Below the pieces are notes generated by a model, which saw nothing but the letters and a program-made list of their open reading frames with translations, searched no databases and had not been told where the DNA came from. From Jacaranda mimosifolia (taxonomy: Eukaryota; Streptophyta; Magnoliopsida; Lamiales; Bignoniaceae): DNA of 64,000 nt. The stretch spans positions 23,785,744-23,849,743 of the forward strand of contig CM032123.1 in the NCBI GenBank assembly GCA_018894105.1, given 5' to 3'. Below, in pieces: positions 47,591 through 58,805 of this stretch. Position 1 is the stretch's first letter, and every line of letters begins with the position of its first letter. The position numbers and the translations under genes are program-made.

Positions 47591-48910
47591 ACCATATACC
47601 AAAAAGAAGTCCTTAGTCCTTCTCAAGTACTTAATGATTGCTTTCATGGCTATCCAGTGACTCTCACCGGGATTGGATTGAAGGCATAAGGTATGTGAGA
47701 CATCTTTTGTTTCTTTTCCTCGGTCTTGGGCGCCATAGACTTGGAAAGAAAAATGCCATGTCCCATGGGAAGAAATCCCTTCTTGGATTCTTCCATACTA
47801 AACCTCTTTTGTATCTTGTCAATGTACGGGGTTTGGGATAGCCCCAGCATACTCTTAGATCTATCTTTATAGATACGTATTCCCAATATGTAGGATGTTT
47901 ATCCCAAATCCTTCATGGAGAATTGTGTAGATAACCATGCTTTAGTACACTCTAACATTCCTACCACATTCCCAATGAGAAAGATGTCATCGACATAAAG
48001 CACAATAAACTATACAGTACTCCCACTACCCTTCTTATTCACAAATGGTTCATACACATTTTTGACAAAGCTAAACAATTTGACCATTTTGTCAAAATTT
48101 ATGTTCCAACTTCGGGATGCTTGTTTTTGTAAATAGATCTCTAAAGTTTGCAAACCTTTTTCTCACTCCCCTTTGATGTAAAACCTTGTGGTTGCTCCAT
48201 ATAAATTTCTTCTTCAATGTCTCCATTGAGGGAAATAATTTTTACATCCATTTGCCATATCTCATAGTCATAATATGCGGCTATGACAAGTAGAATCTGA
48301 ATGGACTTAGGCATTATGACCAGTGAAAAGGTTTTCTTGAAATCAATACTCAGTCTTTAAGTGTAAACCTTGGTCACTAGTTGCGCCTTAAAAGTCACCA
48401 CTTATCCATCTATTCTAAGCTTTCGCTTATAGATCTACTTGCAACCAACAGAAACTATTCCCTTTGGTGGATCTACTAAAGTCCATATTTTGTTTGAGTA
48501 CATGGAGTCAATTTCAGATCTCATGGCTTAAAGCTAACGTCCCGAATCTATGTCCAACATAGCTATCTCATAGGTCTTTAGATCGTTATCCGATTGGCCT
48601 GTCTCAAGAAGGAATCCGAACCTTTCAAGTTACTTCTTGATTCGGTCAACCTTCTTACAGGTTGTATGTGTGGCTCAGGTTGCTCATTTGTTTCCATCGC
48701 TTGTGGGGTTTCTTGATCATCTTGAACTTCATCAAGTTCAACAAAACAACACCATTGCTCTCTAATAGAAATTACTTTCCCAAAAAGTAGGTGTTCCTCG
48801 AAGCAAACACCTTTTGTTCCTCGAAGCAAACACCTTTTGTTCTGAGAGATCATAGAAATAGTAACCCATAGACTCTCTAGAGCATCCACAAACTTGCACA
48901 AGGTGGATCT
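47591..48910 (-). pseudogene. pol: Unit G: linker and reverse transcriptase
   Basis: Minus strand. The YVDD block LYVDDIFLIGN is at about 48000-47970. GIRIYKDRSKSMLGLSQTPY is open at 47886-47650, where about 100 bp (SAIGSIMYA to SRFQS) are deleted. The RT start and AFLN blocks (48500-48140) carry several stops. The linker is at 48800-48600 with a shift at RRLTESRS, the same kind of change as in E, and contains a 23-bp tandem duplication. Confidence 0.87.
48794..48839. repeat. Perfect 23-bp tandem duplication in unit G
   Basis: Two adjacent identical 23-bp units (48794-48816, 48817-48839) beginning TTCCTCGAAGCAAACACC. Other copies have one. It falls in the linker before RT and shifts the frame. 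Confidence 0.93.
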
Positions 48911-49660
48911 ACTATCCAACTTATCTCCCATTATCTGTCTCACATAGATGGGAGATCCCCAAACTTTAAGATAATTGTAAGAGGGTTCTTCACCATGCCA
49001 TATCTCATATAGTGTTTTTGGCACCGACATAAATGGTACTATATTTAGTAGCATCACCACCATGTCTAAGGTGTATCCCTAAAATGATATAGACACATCA
49101 GAAAAGCTCATCATGGAACGTACCATGTCTAACAAGGTACAGTTTCTTCTCTCGATAATTCCGTTGTATTGGGATATGCCGGGTGGAATCCATTGAGAGA
49201 GAATCTGAATTTTCTTTAGATAATCCAAGAATTTGGTGCTCAAGTATTCTCCCCCTCAATTCGATCGAAGAGCTTTAATATGTAGCCCCAATTGCTTTTC
49301 CACTTCACTCCTATACTCTTTGAAGTTTTCAAAAGCTTCGGACTTGTTCTTCATAAGGAACACGTGTCTGAAATGACTATAGTCATCGGTGAAGGTGATG
49401 AAGTAGGAATAACCTACTCTCTCACTAACTCTTAGTGGTCCACAAATGTCCATATAGATCAAATCCAAGAGACTTGTAGAGCGCTCTATTTGTCCTACAA
49501 AAGGAGCCTTGGCCATTTTTCCATTTAAACAAGATTCACAAGTAGGAAGATCCTCAGTGCCACTAACATTTAGGGTTTTGAGAGCTTTTAACTTGTTCAT
49601 CCTATTTTTAGAAATATGTCCAAGTCTTGCACACCACAAAATGGCATCTTTTTTGGTTAT
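48911..49660 (-). pseudogene. pol: Unit G: integrase remnant
   Basis: Minus strand. Open at 49639-49256: MWCARLGHISKNRM (zinc-site His changed to Cys), CESCLNGKMAKAPFVGQ, first aspartate in YMDICGPL. It ends LRSN, so the second aspartate is Asn, followed by a stop. The rest keeps the glutamate (GIIERRNCT) and the PKTLYEIWHGEEPSYNY block (49063 leftward). Confidence 0.87.
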
Positions 49661-50040
49661 CTAACTTTCTTTTACTTAATTGAATGGGCATTAGTGAAGT
49701 TTCAGAATCAAGTACGTACAATCTATTTATTAATGTACCTTGAGCAATCAAAGAACCATTCTTTAATGCCTTCAACTTCCCATTCGGTATAGAAAAATCA
49801 AATCCTTCATTATCTAGAATGGGAATTGAAATAATATTCTTAATAATATGGAGTACATAATCAATCAGATCAAGCACAATGCAAGCATCCCTAAGTCCAA
49901 CTTGATAACGCCTTGGAAAGTGGTAGCAACTCTTTCTCCATTTCCTAAGCGGAGGATCATATCCCCTTCAAGAAGACTCCTTCATCTTTCCATCCCCTAT
50001 AATGAATTACAAATGTTAGAACCGCATGCGGTATCAAATA
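49661..50040 (-). pseudogene. pol: Unit G: aspartic protease remnant
   Basis: Minus strand. The active site DTACGS lies near 50030-50010, in a frame shifted by a deletion of roughly 20 bp that removed the residues between MYFI and the tryptophan. The carboxy-terminal half is open at 49877-49608 (IIKNIISIPILDNEGFDFSI, LKALKNGSLIAQGTL). Confidence 0.83.
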
Positions 50041-50884
50041 CCCATGTGGAAGAATAAAGTACATACCCTTCTCAAGGGTTGCATGGTAAGCTTTGCAATT
50101 TCTTTTCCAATGCCCCTTTTCGCCCCAGTGGAAACAACTAGCTTCAGTTTTAACCTTCTTCTTAACCCTCCTGAAACTCTTCTCGGGTTGCTTCCCTATC
50201 GAGGAAGAACTTTTCTTCCTCTTATCTCTCCTTCTAGGACCCCTAGGGCCCTTCGACTTAGAGGAGGATACAAGCATAAAAGGCTTCTCATTTCTCGTAG
50301 TTGCCTCTACGGTCGCAAGCATATTGATCAATTTGTTAATCATAACATCTTGCTTGGACATATTGAAGTTCATAATGAATTGATCATATGATGATGGCAA
50401 TGACTGCAGGATCAAATCTATGTAAAGGTTATTATGTACGACTACATATAACTATCCAAGCTTCTCGATGAGTCCTACATCTTGAGGCTGTGATCATAGA
50501 TATTGGACCCTTCACTCATCCTTGCCCTAAAGAGCTCCTTGGACCAATCAAACCTTACGTATCTACGATGTACACCATATAACTCTTGTAAGTGTACATA
50601 GATCTCTCGAGCATTTTCATGTGCTCATGAGGCTTTTGGAGCTCGTTGGACATGGATGCCATCATGACATACCTCAATTATAGATGATCATCTACAAATT
50701 TTATAAATATTTCACATTGTGCGTCGGTGGCATCATCACCAAGTGTGTCCACAGGACTTTGATCAAGGACATAAGTCCACTTTTCAAAGTCAAGAGTGAG
50801 TTTAAGGTTTCTTAACCAATCTTGGAAGTTTGGCCCGGTGAGTTTATTGGTTTCCAAAATTGATGCATGTGGATTTTCAGCCAT
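50041..50884 (-). pseudogene. gag: Unit G: gag
   Basis: Minus strand. Start at 50884 (MAENPHASILETNKLTG) with the first about 65 codons open (NFQDWLRNLKLTLDFEKWTY). The middle is broken. The carboxy-terminal half is open at 50415-49957 (ILQSLPSSYDQFIMNFNMSK, RDKRKKSSSS). The knuckle at 50136-50095 reads CFHWGEKGHWKRNC, with Trp at the second cysteine. Confidence 0.88.
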
Positions 50885-52018
50885 TTTGATTGAAGATTTC
50901 AAAAATCTACAAGAGTAAAAAAAAGAGTATAAGCATGTGATTGAATATGATATTAAAACATGTTTACGGTTTTTCAAGCATGCTTTCCTCCAACTATTTT
51001 ATCAAATTCTTCACCCTTTAGAAGAATTCGGGAAATTATATTTCCTATTGAAAATCAAGATCCCAAGGACTTGTAAGTGGACCCCTATAGCTGGATGTAT
51101 ATCCACAAGCAATCCAAAGGTAACCAACATTTGCTAATTGCATCTCATGCAATTATTGATATATTTTGCCTTACCATTTCATGTAGATCTCCTAATAGAC
51201 GACCTCTACATTACTTGATGTTAAGTCAAACCTACCAATCAAACTTTGATTCAAGACAGGCACCACAACATCCCCCGTAACCGAGTGTATTATGTATGGG
51301 CGTTCTTAAATCAAAGGTGCATCTTATGCAAAGTATATGGTCACAACTTTCCACCTAAGTATGGCCCCGTAAATGGATGTATATCACACAAAGGTGGTAG
51401 CATCATCATGCCACATACTACTAGTAGAAGGTTTTGATTAATTAAAACTCTTTTAATTTGTATCCATTTCGACTTAATATTTGAAAAGCACTTAGACATT
51501 ATAGGTGGAGAGTTTTTGCTTGCAAATATCTCATCATTTTATCTTCTTATTTAGGTTTTCTATATCCTAAATATACATATCATACATTAGTAGGATATAA
51601 AATAAGTAAATAAGTAAATACGCATAGCATGCTCCTAGGGTGGGATGACCATGAGCTTAATCAAGTGGTGCACTTAGAGCCATAGGTGCACCACCTAGTT
51701 GATTTTTGGTGGGTTGATTAAATCTAGCTATTACATGAGTGTATTCCATACATTCTTGAGTCTTCAAAAGTCTCTATGCCTCCAAGGCCTCCTTTGCTCC
51801 ATGTAACTTTTATTTGAGAAGGAAATCCTCACTCGTAGTGATTCTACTCTCATAACATTTACAAGGTAGAAATAAAAAGGCATGCAAGCCTCAATTTAAT
51901 ACAACCCATTTCAACAACTTGAAACAAATAAAATCAATATTAAAGGTTCATGATCATTCCCATTCATTCATCATCTATTCAACAATTAAATGAACAATAA
52001 ATAAATCTAGAATTAACA
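50885..52018 (-). other. Unit G leader, truncated
   Basis: Minus strand, the gag-proximal about 1.1 kb of the leader. The remainder, including the GC-rich island, primer site and 5' LTR, is absent. It ends at an 8-bp palindromic join with fragment H (AGAATTAA...TTAATTCT, about 52009-52027). Confidence 0.8.
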
Positions 52019-52029
52019 ATTAATTCTAA

Positions 52030-52368
52030 CAAGAGAGTCTGCTTGGCAATTTTTTTCTAGCACTTCCTTGTGGCTTTTTGTGCTAAATTTTCTACTGTAG
52101 ATTTATTAAGGAGTTGAGAAGATACTATAATTTATATGTAATTTTTATAGGAGTTTGGATTGGGCAAAGGTTTCATCCAATCTGCTACGCTGTTGTGTGA
52201 CAGTTTCTAGATTAAAGGAGTGTTCTTCATCATTTCTTTGTTTTTTAGCAAATCAAGGTAATTCTCCTTCCTAACATGAATCAATAGCATGATTATATCC
52301 TTGTTAGCATGTGTAGCCTAGTTTATTTCAGTTTTAATAATTGGATCCTAGTGCTACAAATGCCTTCA
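52030..52368 (+). repeat. Fragment H first LTR end
   Basis: Matches the last about 340 bp of the copy A LTR (GGATTGGGCAAAGG, CAATCTGCTACG, GTGCTACAAATGCCTTCA). Followed by primer site TGGTATCGGAGCC at 52371-52383. Confidence 0.85.
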
Positions 52369-53655
52369 AGTGGTATCGGAGCCTAATTCATGCATTGATT
52401 TGGATTTTTGATTGATTGATTCAAGTGATGAATTTATTAAAATCACCAAATTCTAGATTCATATGATGTATTGGAGTGTTTGGATGATGTTGTGTGTGGT
52501 TCCTTAATTGATGAATTGAAAGCATGCTAATACGTGTTTTTAAGTGTTAATTTATATGATTAGTATGTTTTAATTCATAGCTTCTAATGTTGAATGTTGA
52601 TTTAGCATTAGTTGATGTTATTTGTTCATATAGCATGTTTTTGATGGCCTAAAAGAGTTTTGGTCATTTTTGGATCCAATTTGATTGGAGTTTGTTGGAG
52701 TTTTTTGAAGAATGTGATTCTTATTTTAACTTGTTTTTAGAAGCATGATTGAACACTTGAAATTCTATTTTTAAAGGGAGTTTTAAATTTGGAATTTCAT
52801 CTATAATGTGTGTTTTCATGTTTAGAATGTGTTCTAAATTTTTTGGTGCAAAAAAGTTGAGCAAATTAGCACTTGACTCGAGCACAACTTGGAAATAGGG
52901 CATGCTGCCCAACCTGGCTGAGGGCTCACCGAGCAGTGCGCCTGCCAAGCAGCACAGTTTTTGTTTGGCTCAAGTTTGGTTGTTTTTTAGGCTCCTTTAA
53001 GTGACCAAAAGTGCTTTTAACCACACATAATAAATGCACAACTATTGTGCAAGTTTTCAAAATTATGTTTGACATTTTTTATTACTTTTAAAAACTTGTT
53101 AAAGTTAATCTTCAAGTTGATGCATAAATGTTATGCTAGCTCTTGCTTGGCCAATTATTTGTTTATGATATAAGCATTTAATTGTTACAATTGATTGTCA
53201 ATTTTAGATTTATTTATTGTTTATTTAATTATTGAATGGATGATGAATGAATGAGGATAATTATGAGCTTTTAATATTGACTTTATTTGTTTCAAGTTAT
53301 TGAAATGGGTTATATTAAATTGATCCTTGCATGCCTCTTAATTTCTATATTTTAAATGATATGAGAATATAATTACTAGGAGTGAGAATTTCTTTCTAAT
53401 GTAAATGTTGTATGTTGTAAAGAAGAACATTGGAGGCATGGAGACTTTTGAAGACCCATGAATGTATAGGATACACTCATGTAATAGTTCGATTTAATCA
53501 ACCTAATTAAAATCAACTGGGTAGTGCACTTATGACTCTAAGTGCACCAGTTGGTTAGGCTCATGGTAATCCCATCCTAGGAGCATGCTAGGCACATTTA
53601 CTTATTTATGATTTGCATATCCTATTGATGTATGAGATGCATGGTTAAGATATGG
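52369..53655 (+). other. Fragment H leader 1
   Basis: About 1.3 kb of leader. The GC-rich island at 52900-52965 is shortened (CTGCCCAACCTGGCTG). It breaks after TTAAGATATGG, about 0.65 kb short of gag, and jumps to an LTR end. No gene. Confidence 0.8.
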
Positions 53656-53846
53656 ATCTTTGTTGTACCACTTTGTGATAGTTTCTGGATTGAAGAAGTG
53701 CTCTTCATCATTTCCTTGTTCTTGAGCAAATCAAGGTAATTATCCTTCCCAATCTAAATCAATAGCATGCTTAGATCCTTGTTAGCATATGTAGCCTAGT
53801 TTATTTTAGGTTTAATTATTGGATCCTAGTGCTACATGTGCCTTCA
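53656..53846 (+). repeat. Fragment H second LTR end
   Basis: The last about 190 bp of an LTR close to the first (GTAGCCTAGTTTATTT, GGATCCTAGTGCTAC, CCTTCA). Followed by a decayed primer site TGGTAGTGGAGCC at 53849-53861. Confidence 0.84.
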
Positions 53847-55820
53847 AATGGTAGTGGAGCCTAACTCATGCTTTGATTTGGATTGATGGTTGATTGATTC
53901 ATGTGATGGATTAATCAAAAACACCAAATTATTGATTTATATGATTGATTAGAGTGTTTGGATGATGTTATGTGTGGCTCCTTGATTGATGAATTGAAAG
54001 CATGCTAATATGTGTTTTAAGTGTTAATTCATATGATTAGTATATTTTAATTCATAGCTTCTAATGTTGAATGTTGATTTAGTATTAGTTGATATTATAT
54101 GTTGATATAGCATGTTGTTGATGGCCTAAAAGAGTTTTGGCAATTTTTGAATCTAATTTGATTGGAGTTTTGCTAGAGTTTTTTTTGAAAAATGTGATTC
54201 TTACTTTAACTTATTTTTGGAAACATGATTGAGCATTTGAAATTCCATTTTTAAAAAGTGTTTTGAATATGGAATTTTATCTATAATATGTGTTTTTATG
54301 TTTAGAATGAGTTCTAAAATTTTTGGTGCACAAAAGTTGAGCTAAAATAAACATGACTAGGTGCCGAAGTGAAAACAGGGTAAGCTGCTGGCCGAGCAGC
54401 GGATGCACCAGGCACGTGCTTGCCACACGACAAAGTGCTAGCTTGGGTGAGCAGTAGCACAGTTTTTTCTTAGCATGAGTTTGATTGTTTTTTGGCTCCT
54501 TTAGCTGACCAAAAGTGTTTCAAATGCACAAGTGTTGTGCAAGTTCTCAAAATTTTGTTTCACATTTTTTATTGCTTCTAAAAACTTGTTGAAGTTAATC
54601 TACAATTTATGCTTAATTGTTATGCTAGCACTTTCTTGGACAATTATTTATTTATGAGATAAGCATTTAATTGTTATAATTGAATGTTAATTCTAATTTT
54701 ATTTATTGTTCATTTAATTATTAAATGGATGATGAATAAATGGGGATGATCATGAGCCTTTAATGTTGATTTTATTTGTTTCAAGTTGTTGAAATGGCCT
54801 ATATTAAATTTGGGCTTGTATGCCTCTTAATTTCTATTTTGCAAATGTTATGAGAGTAGAATCACTAGGAGTAAGGATTTGTTTCTCATGTAAATGTTGC
54901 ATGGAGCAAAGAAGACCATTCGAGGCATGGAGACTTTCGAAGAGCCATGAATGCATAGGATACACGCATGTAGTAGCTAGATTTAATAACCATACTTAAA
55001 ATCAACTAAGTGCTATACCTATGGCTCTAAGTGCACCACTTAGTTAGGTTTAAGGTCATCCCATCCTAGGATCATGCTAGGTGCATTTACTTATTCATGC
55101 TTTCCATATCCTATTTATGTATGAGATGCATGGTTAGGATATAGAAAACCTAAATAAGAAGACAAAATGATGAGATCTTTGCAAGCAAAAAAAAACCTCC
55201 ACTTAGAATGTCTAAGTCCTTTCAAATATTAAGTCAAAATAGATATAAATTTAAAGAGTTTTAATCAATCCATGCCTTCTACCAATAGTATGTGGCATGA
55301 CAATGCTGCCATTATTTATGTGATGTCTCACGAGTCGTGGGTCACCCTTATGATGGAAAGATGTGATCATATACTCAGTATATAACGCATCTTTGATATG
55401 AGAATGCCTATGAATTGGCACACGAGTCGTAGGATGTCATGGAGCCATCTCGAATGAAAGTTTGAATGGTATGTTCAACTTAACACCAAGTAATGCAGAT
55501 GTTGCAAGGGTCACGAGTCTATATAAAAAGTGAGGCAAAATATATCAAGAGTTGCAAGAGATGCAATTAGCGAAAGTTGCTTACTTTTTGATTGTTTGTA
55601 GATGTCTCAAAAGTCGTGGGTCCACTTCCAAATCCTTAGGATCATGGTTCTCACTAGGAAATGAGATTTTCTGAATTCTTCTAGGGGTGAAGGATTTGAT
55701 AAAATAGTGAGAGAAAAATATGCTTGAAAGACCATGAACATGTTTTCAATATCAAAATTCAATCATATGCTTATACTCTTTTTTTACCTCTTGTAGATTT
55801 TTGAAATCTTCAAAAAGAAA
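53847..55820 (+). other. Fragment H leader 2
   Basis: A full-length leader of about 2 kb. A GC-rich island at about 54375-54460. Four leader-motif copies near 55322, 55413, 55496 and 55601 (CACGAGTCGTGGG type), with the same spacing as in B and E. No gene. Confidence 0.8.
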
Positions 55821-56490
55821 ATAGCTAAAAATCCAGTCGCAAGCATTTTGGAAGCTAATAAATTAACTGGGCTAAACTTCAACGATGGGTTGAAAAACCT
55901 TAAGATTATACTTGACTCTTAAAAGACGACCTATGTCCTAGATCAAAGTCTGCCGGACATATTAGGTCATGACCAGCCCCATCGATGAGGCCCATTAATT
56001 GTTCAGTAAATTTGTAGATGATGATCTACAAATGAGATGCCTCATGATGGCTTCCATGACTAATGAGTTCTGAAAGACTCATGAGCATATGAGACATGCA
56101 TGTGAGATCTACAAACACCTACAAGAGTTGTATAGTGTGTAAATAAGACACAAAAGGTTTGCTTTGTGACGAGAACTCTTTAGATTGAGGATGGTTGAGG
56201 GTTCAAGTCCATGATCATGGGCTAAAGATGATTGGACTCATCAAAAATCTTGGAAAACTTGATGTGATCATAGATAATGACCTCTACGTGGATTTGATTC
56301 TCTAGTCATTATCCCCATCGTTCAACTAATTCATTATGAACTTTAATATGTCCAAGCAAGAGATAACGATTAACAAACTAGTGAACATGCTTGTGATCAT
56401 TGAGATGACTATAGAAAAGGAGAACCACTTATGCTTGCTTCCTCTCTTAAGTCGAAAGGCCCTAGAGGTCCAAGAAAGGGATGTAAGAGG
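55821..56490 (+). pseudogene. gag: Fragment H: gag remnant
   Basis: The start codon is ATA (55821-55823) in place of ATG, followed by AKNPVASILEANKLTGLNF and an early stop after KIILDS. Middle blocks are in shifted frames. FNMSKQEITINKLVNML is open from 56336. It is cut just before the zinc knuckle, at 56490, by the inverted LTR of copy M. Confidence 0.84.
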
Positions 56491-58099
56491 TGAAGGTATG
56501 TGTGGCACTAGGATCCAAATATTTTAACATAAAGCTGAATAAACTAGCCCACACTACACCCCAAGGATCAAGACATGCATGGAATTCAGATTTAAAAAGG
56601 GAAAAATATCTGGGTGATGGCAGAAATTCGAAGAGAAAGAGAAAACTCGTGAAAATCGTCAAACTGTCTCTTCACATGCGCAGCAGGATCACCACCGATT
56701 TTCCCTTGGATGGACTTGTCCGTTTTTGCTGAAATTTTTACAAGAGCTCCTAAACCCTTTAAAGATTCTTAAGTCCAAAATTCAGTCCAATCAGAACACC
56801 AGAGGTTCTCCCAGAACTAGCAAAACCGGCTATCATAAAACTGCTCCAGATAAGAACAAGAGCAACCAAATTAGATTACCCCTAATGTATAAGTCCACAC
56901 ACCAAATCTATGGCCTATTATATATAGAATGGATGGAATATCTGCAGAGAATGAGGGTAGAAAGGCTTGGAAGAAAGAGGAGGAGGAAGTTGGAGAGAAT
57001 AATGGGATGCTAACAAATTAGATTCCCACTACACAAAATGTGGGGAGAAATCACACTAGCCATGCACACACTTGCTCTCACTCACTCACTCTTGGCTGGA
57101 CACACTCCTATATCTATATATAGGAATGGTCCACGAACATCCCCAAGGAGATGATGCCAAGTGTCCTTGCCAAGGGGGCCACTAACTAGTAATTAGTGAA
57201 TAAGAATATTAATTGAAGCACAAATTTCATCTAATGAAATGTCTTGCAATTAAATTCCAATTCACATTAAATAAACCATTCACATAATTATCCTCCTGAA
57301 AAATAATCATCCAACTCCAAAATGGTTATGAATTTTCTAACTCTTAGAAAACTCTACTTCCTTCAATTGACCATGTCATTGGCTTTTGTGTGTGACCCAT
57401 TAGGTCCTACCATTCTTTTGACATGGGCTCACAACTCCTTGTGACTTTTGGAATATCAAATATTCACATTAGTTTAAACTCCTTTAAACTAAGCGACTCG
57501 ATTCAATTAATCTCATTAATTGAAAAGTACCCAATCTCCATGGTCGATGTCCAACCTCAAGCCCGTGGAGACCAACTAATTGGCCGAAATGAATACTCTT
57601 GAATAACCATTCTAGCATTATGCATACCATGAAAATATGGTCCTTTCATCTCCTATCTCCCGAAAGAGGCCTAGGGCAAGATATCAGTCGGCTCTCTAAT
57701 AGCCTCGATACTATGTTTTTATTCTTAATGTTCAATTCCCTTTGTGACCTCATCTTTGGAAACGCTTTTCCCAATTGTCACATCACCTTGCGCAAGGATT
57801 TCTTGGAATCCATCATTATAGAACACATAGGAAATCCACTAGCCCTTCAGAAAGACGAGGAGTCGAATTCCATCTTGGATCACACAAACCTCCATGCCAA
57901 GTAGCTCATACCCAATCTCAACCTGGAAGACCCGCTAAGCGGTCAAGAAAAAGTCAAAGCATGAAGACCGGACACAAGGTTACCATGAATCCTCAGGTCA
58001 AAGGACTAATAATATGCACTAGCGTAAGCGGGAGAACTTGCCACTAGCGCTTGTTCTCCAGGCGGGTCTTCAGTGCCTTGTTCTCTGACGAGCACCCAC
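56491..58099 (-). repeat. Copy M 3' LTR, start missing
   Basis: Minus strand. Matches the E 3' LTR from the GAGCACCCACT/AACAAGGC block to TTCA. It lacks the first about 0.4 kb and also the AT-rich TTAACTCTTAA zone (a jump at about 57313). TATA palindrome at 57112-57124. Small frame near 57729-57899 with few stops. Confidence 0.87.
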
Positions 58100-58205
58100 T
58101 TTCGGCTACTCCATTATGTTGGGGTGTGCCGGGTGGAGTCCATTGTGAAAGAATCCCATTCTCTTTTAGATAATCGAAGAATTCAGTACTTAAGTATTCA
58201 CCCCC
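58100..58205 (-). pseudogene. pol: Copy M: integrase core fragment
   Basis: Minus strand, about 35 codons in one frame: [20 protein letters not shown] to HNGVAES. It keeps the catalytic glutamate, which most other copies have lost. Flanked by unrelated leader and LTR text, so it is a deletion scar and not a gene. Confidence 0.88.
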
Positions 58206-58805
58206 AAGAAGAATTCGGGAAATCATATTTCCTAGTGAGAATCAAGATCCTAATGACTTGCCAATGGACACCCGTGACCGAGTGCCATCCACGAGCAATC
58301 AAAAGATAAGCAACTTTTGCTAATTGCATCTCATGCACTTCTTGATATATTTTGCCTCACTTTTCATATAGACCCACTTGATTGTGCGCCATCTACACTA
58401 CTAAGTGTTAAGTCAAACCCACCAATTATTCTTCATCTCAAGACAGCCTCACGTCGTCCCCCGTGACCGAGTGCCAGCGCATGAGGGTTCTTGAATCAAA
58501 GATACATCTCATGCTAAGTGTATGCTCACAGCTTTCCTCCTAAGTGTGACCCCCGTGACTGAGTGCCATCATACAAAATCGGTGCATCCCATGGCATACA
58601 CTATTGGTGGAAGGCTTGGATTAATTAAAACTCTTTTAATTTGTATCCATTTTGACTTAATACTTGAAAAATACTTAGACATTCTAAGTGGAGGATTTTT
58701 GCTTGCAAAGATCTCATCATTTTTGTCTTCTTATTTAGGTTCTCTATATCCTAGTCATGCATCTCATACATCAATAGGATTGGAAAGCGTAAATAAGTTA
58801 ATGCG
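58206..58805 (-). other. Copy M leader fragment
   Basis: Minus strand, gag-proximal leader of E type. All four leader-motif copies are present (plus-strand text CCCGTGACCGAGTGCCATCC near 58270, then near 58375, 58460 and 58550). Confidence 0.82.

Larger units (their letters stand above)
41951..52018 (-). mobile_element. Tandem FG: two copia internal regions sharing one LTR, minus strand
   Basis: Read on the minus strand from 52018: leader, gag, protease, integrase, RT and RNase H of unit G (to 47076), an LTR (47075-44864), then primer site, leader, gag and part of the protease of unit F, cut at 41951. One LTR serves as 3' LTR of G and 5' LTR of F. Neither outer LTR is present. Such units arise by recombination between LTRs of neighbouring or sister copies. 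Both ends are illegitimate junctions (with E at 41950, with H at about 52018). Confidence 0.88.
52019..56490 (+). mobile_element. Fragment H: two successive LTR-end plus leader units, then gag
   Basis: Plus strand. LTR end (52030-52368), leader 1 (to 53655), a second LTR end (53656-53846), leader 2 (to 55820), then a gag remnant cut at 56490. It is the same leader-to-LTR-end kind of join as in copy B. No RT, integrase or upstream LTR part remains. Confidence 0.83.

Noticed and set aside
50026..50391. 121-codon plus-strand frame opposite unit G gag (and the similar 42063-42401 opposite F)
   Set aside because: Exact antisense of gag coding sequence; its conservation is explained by gag.
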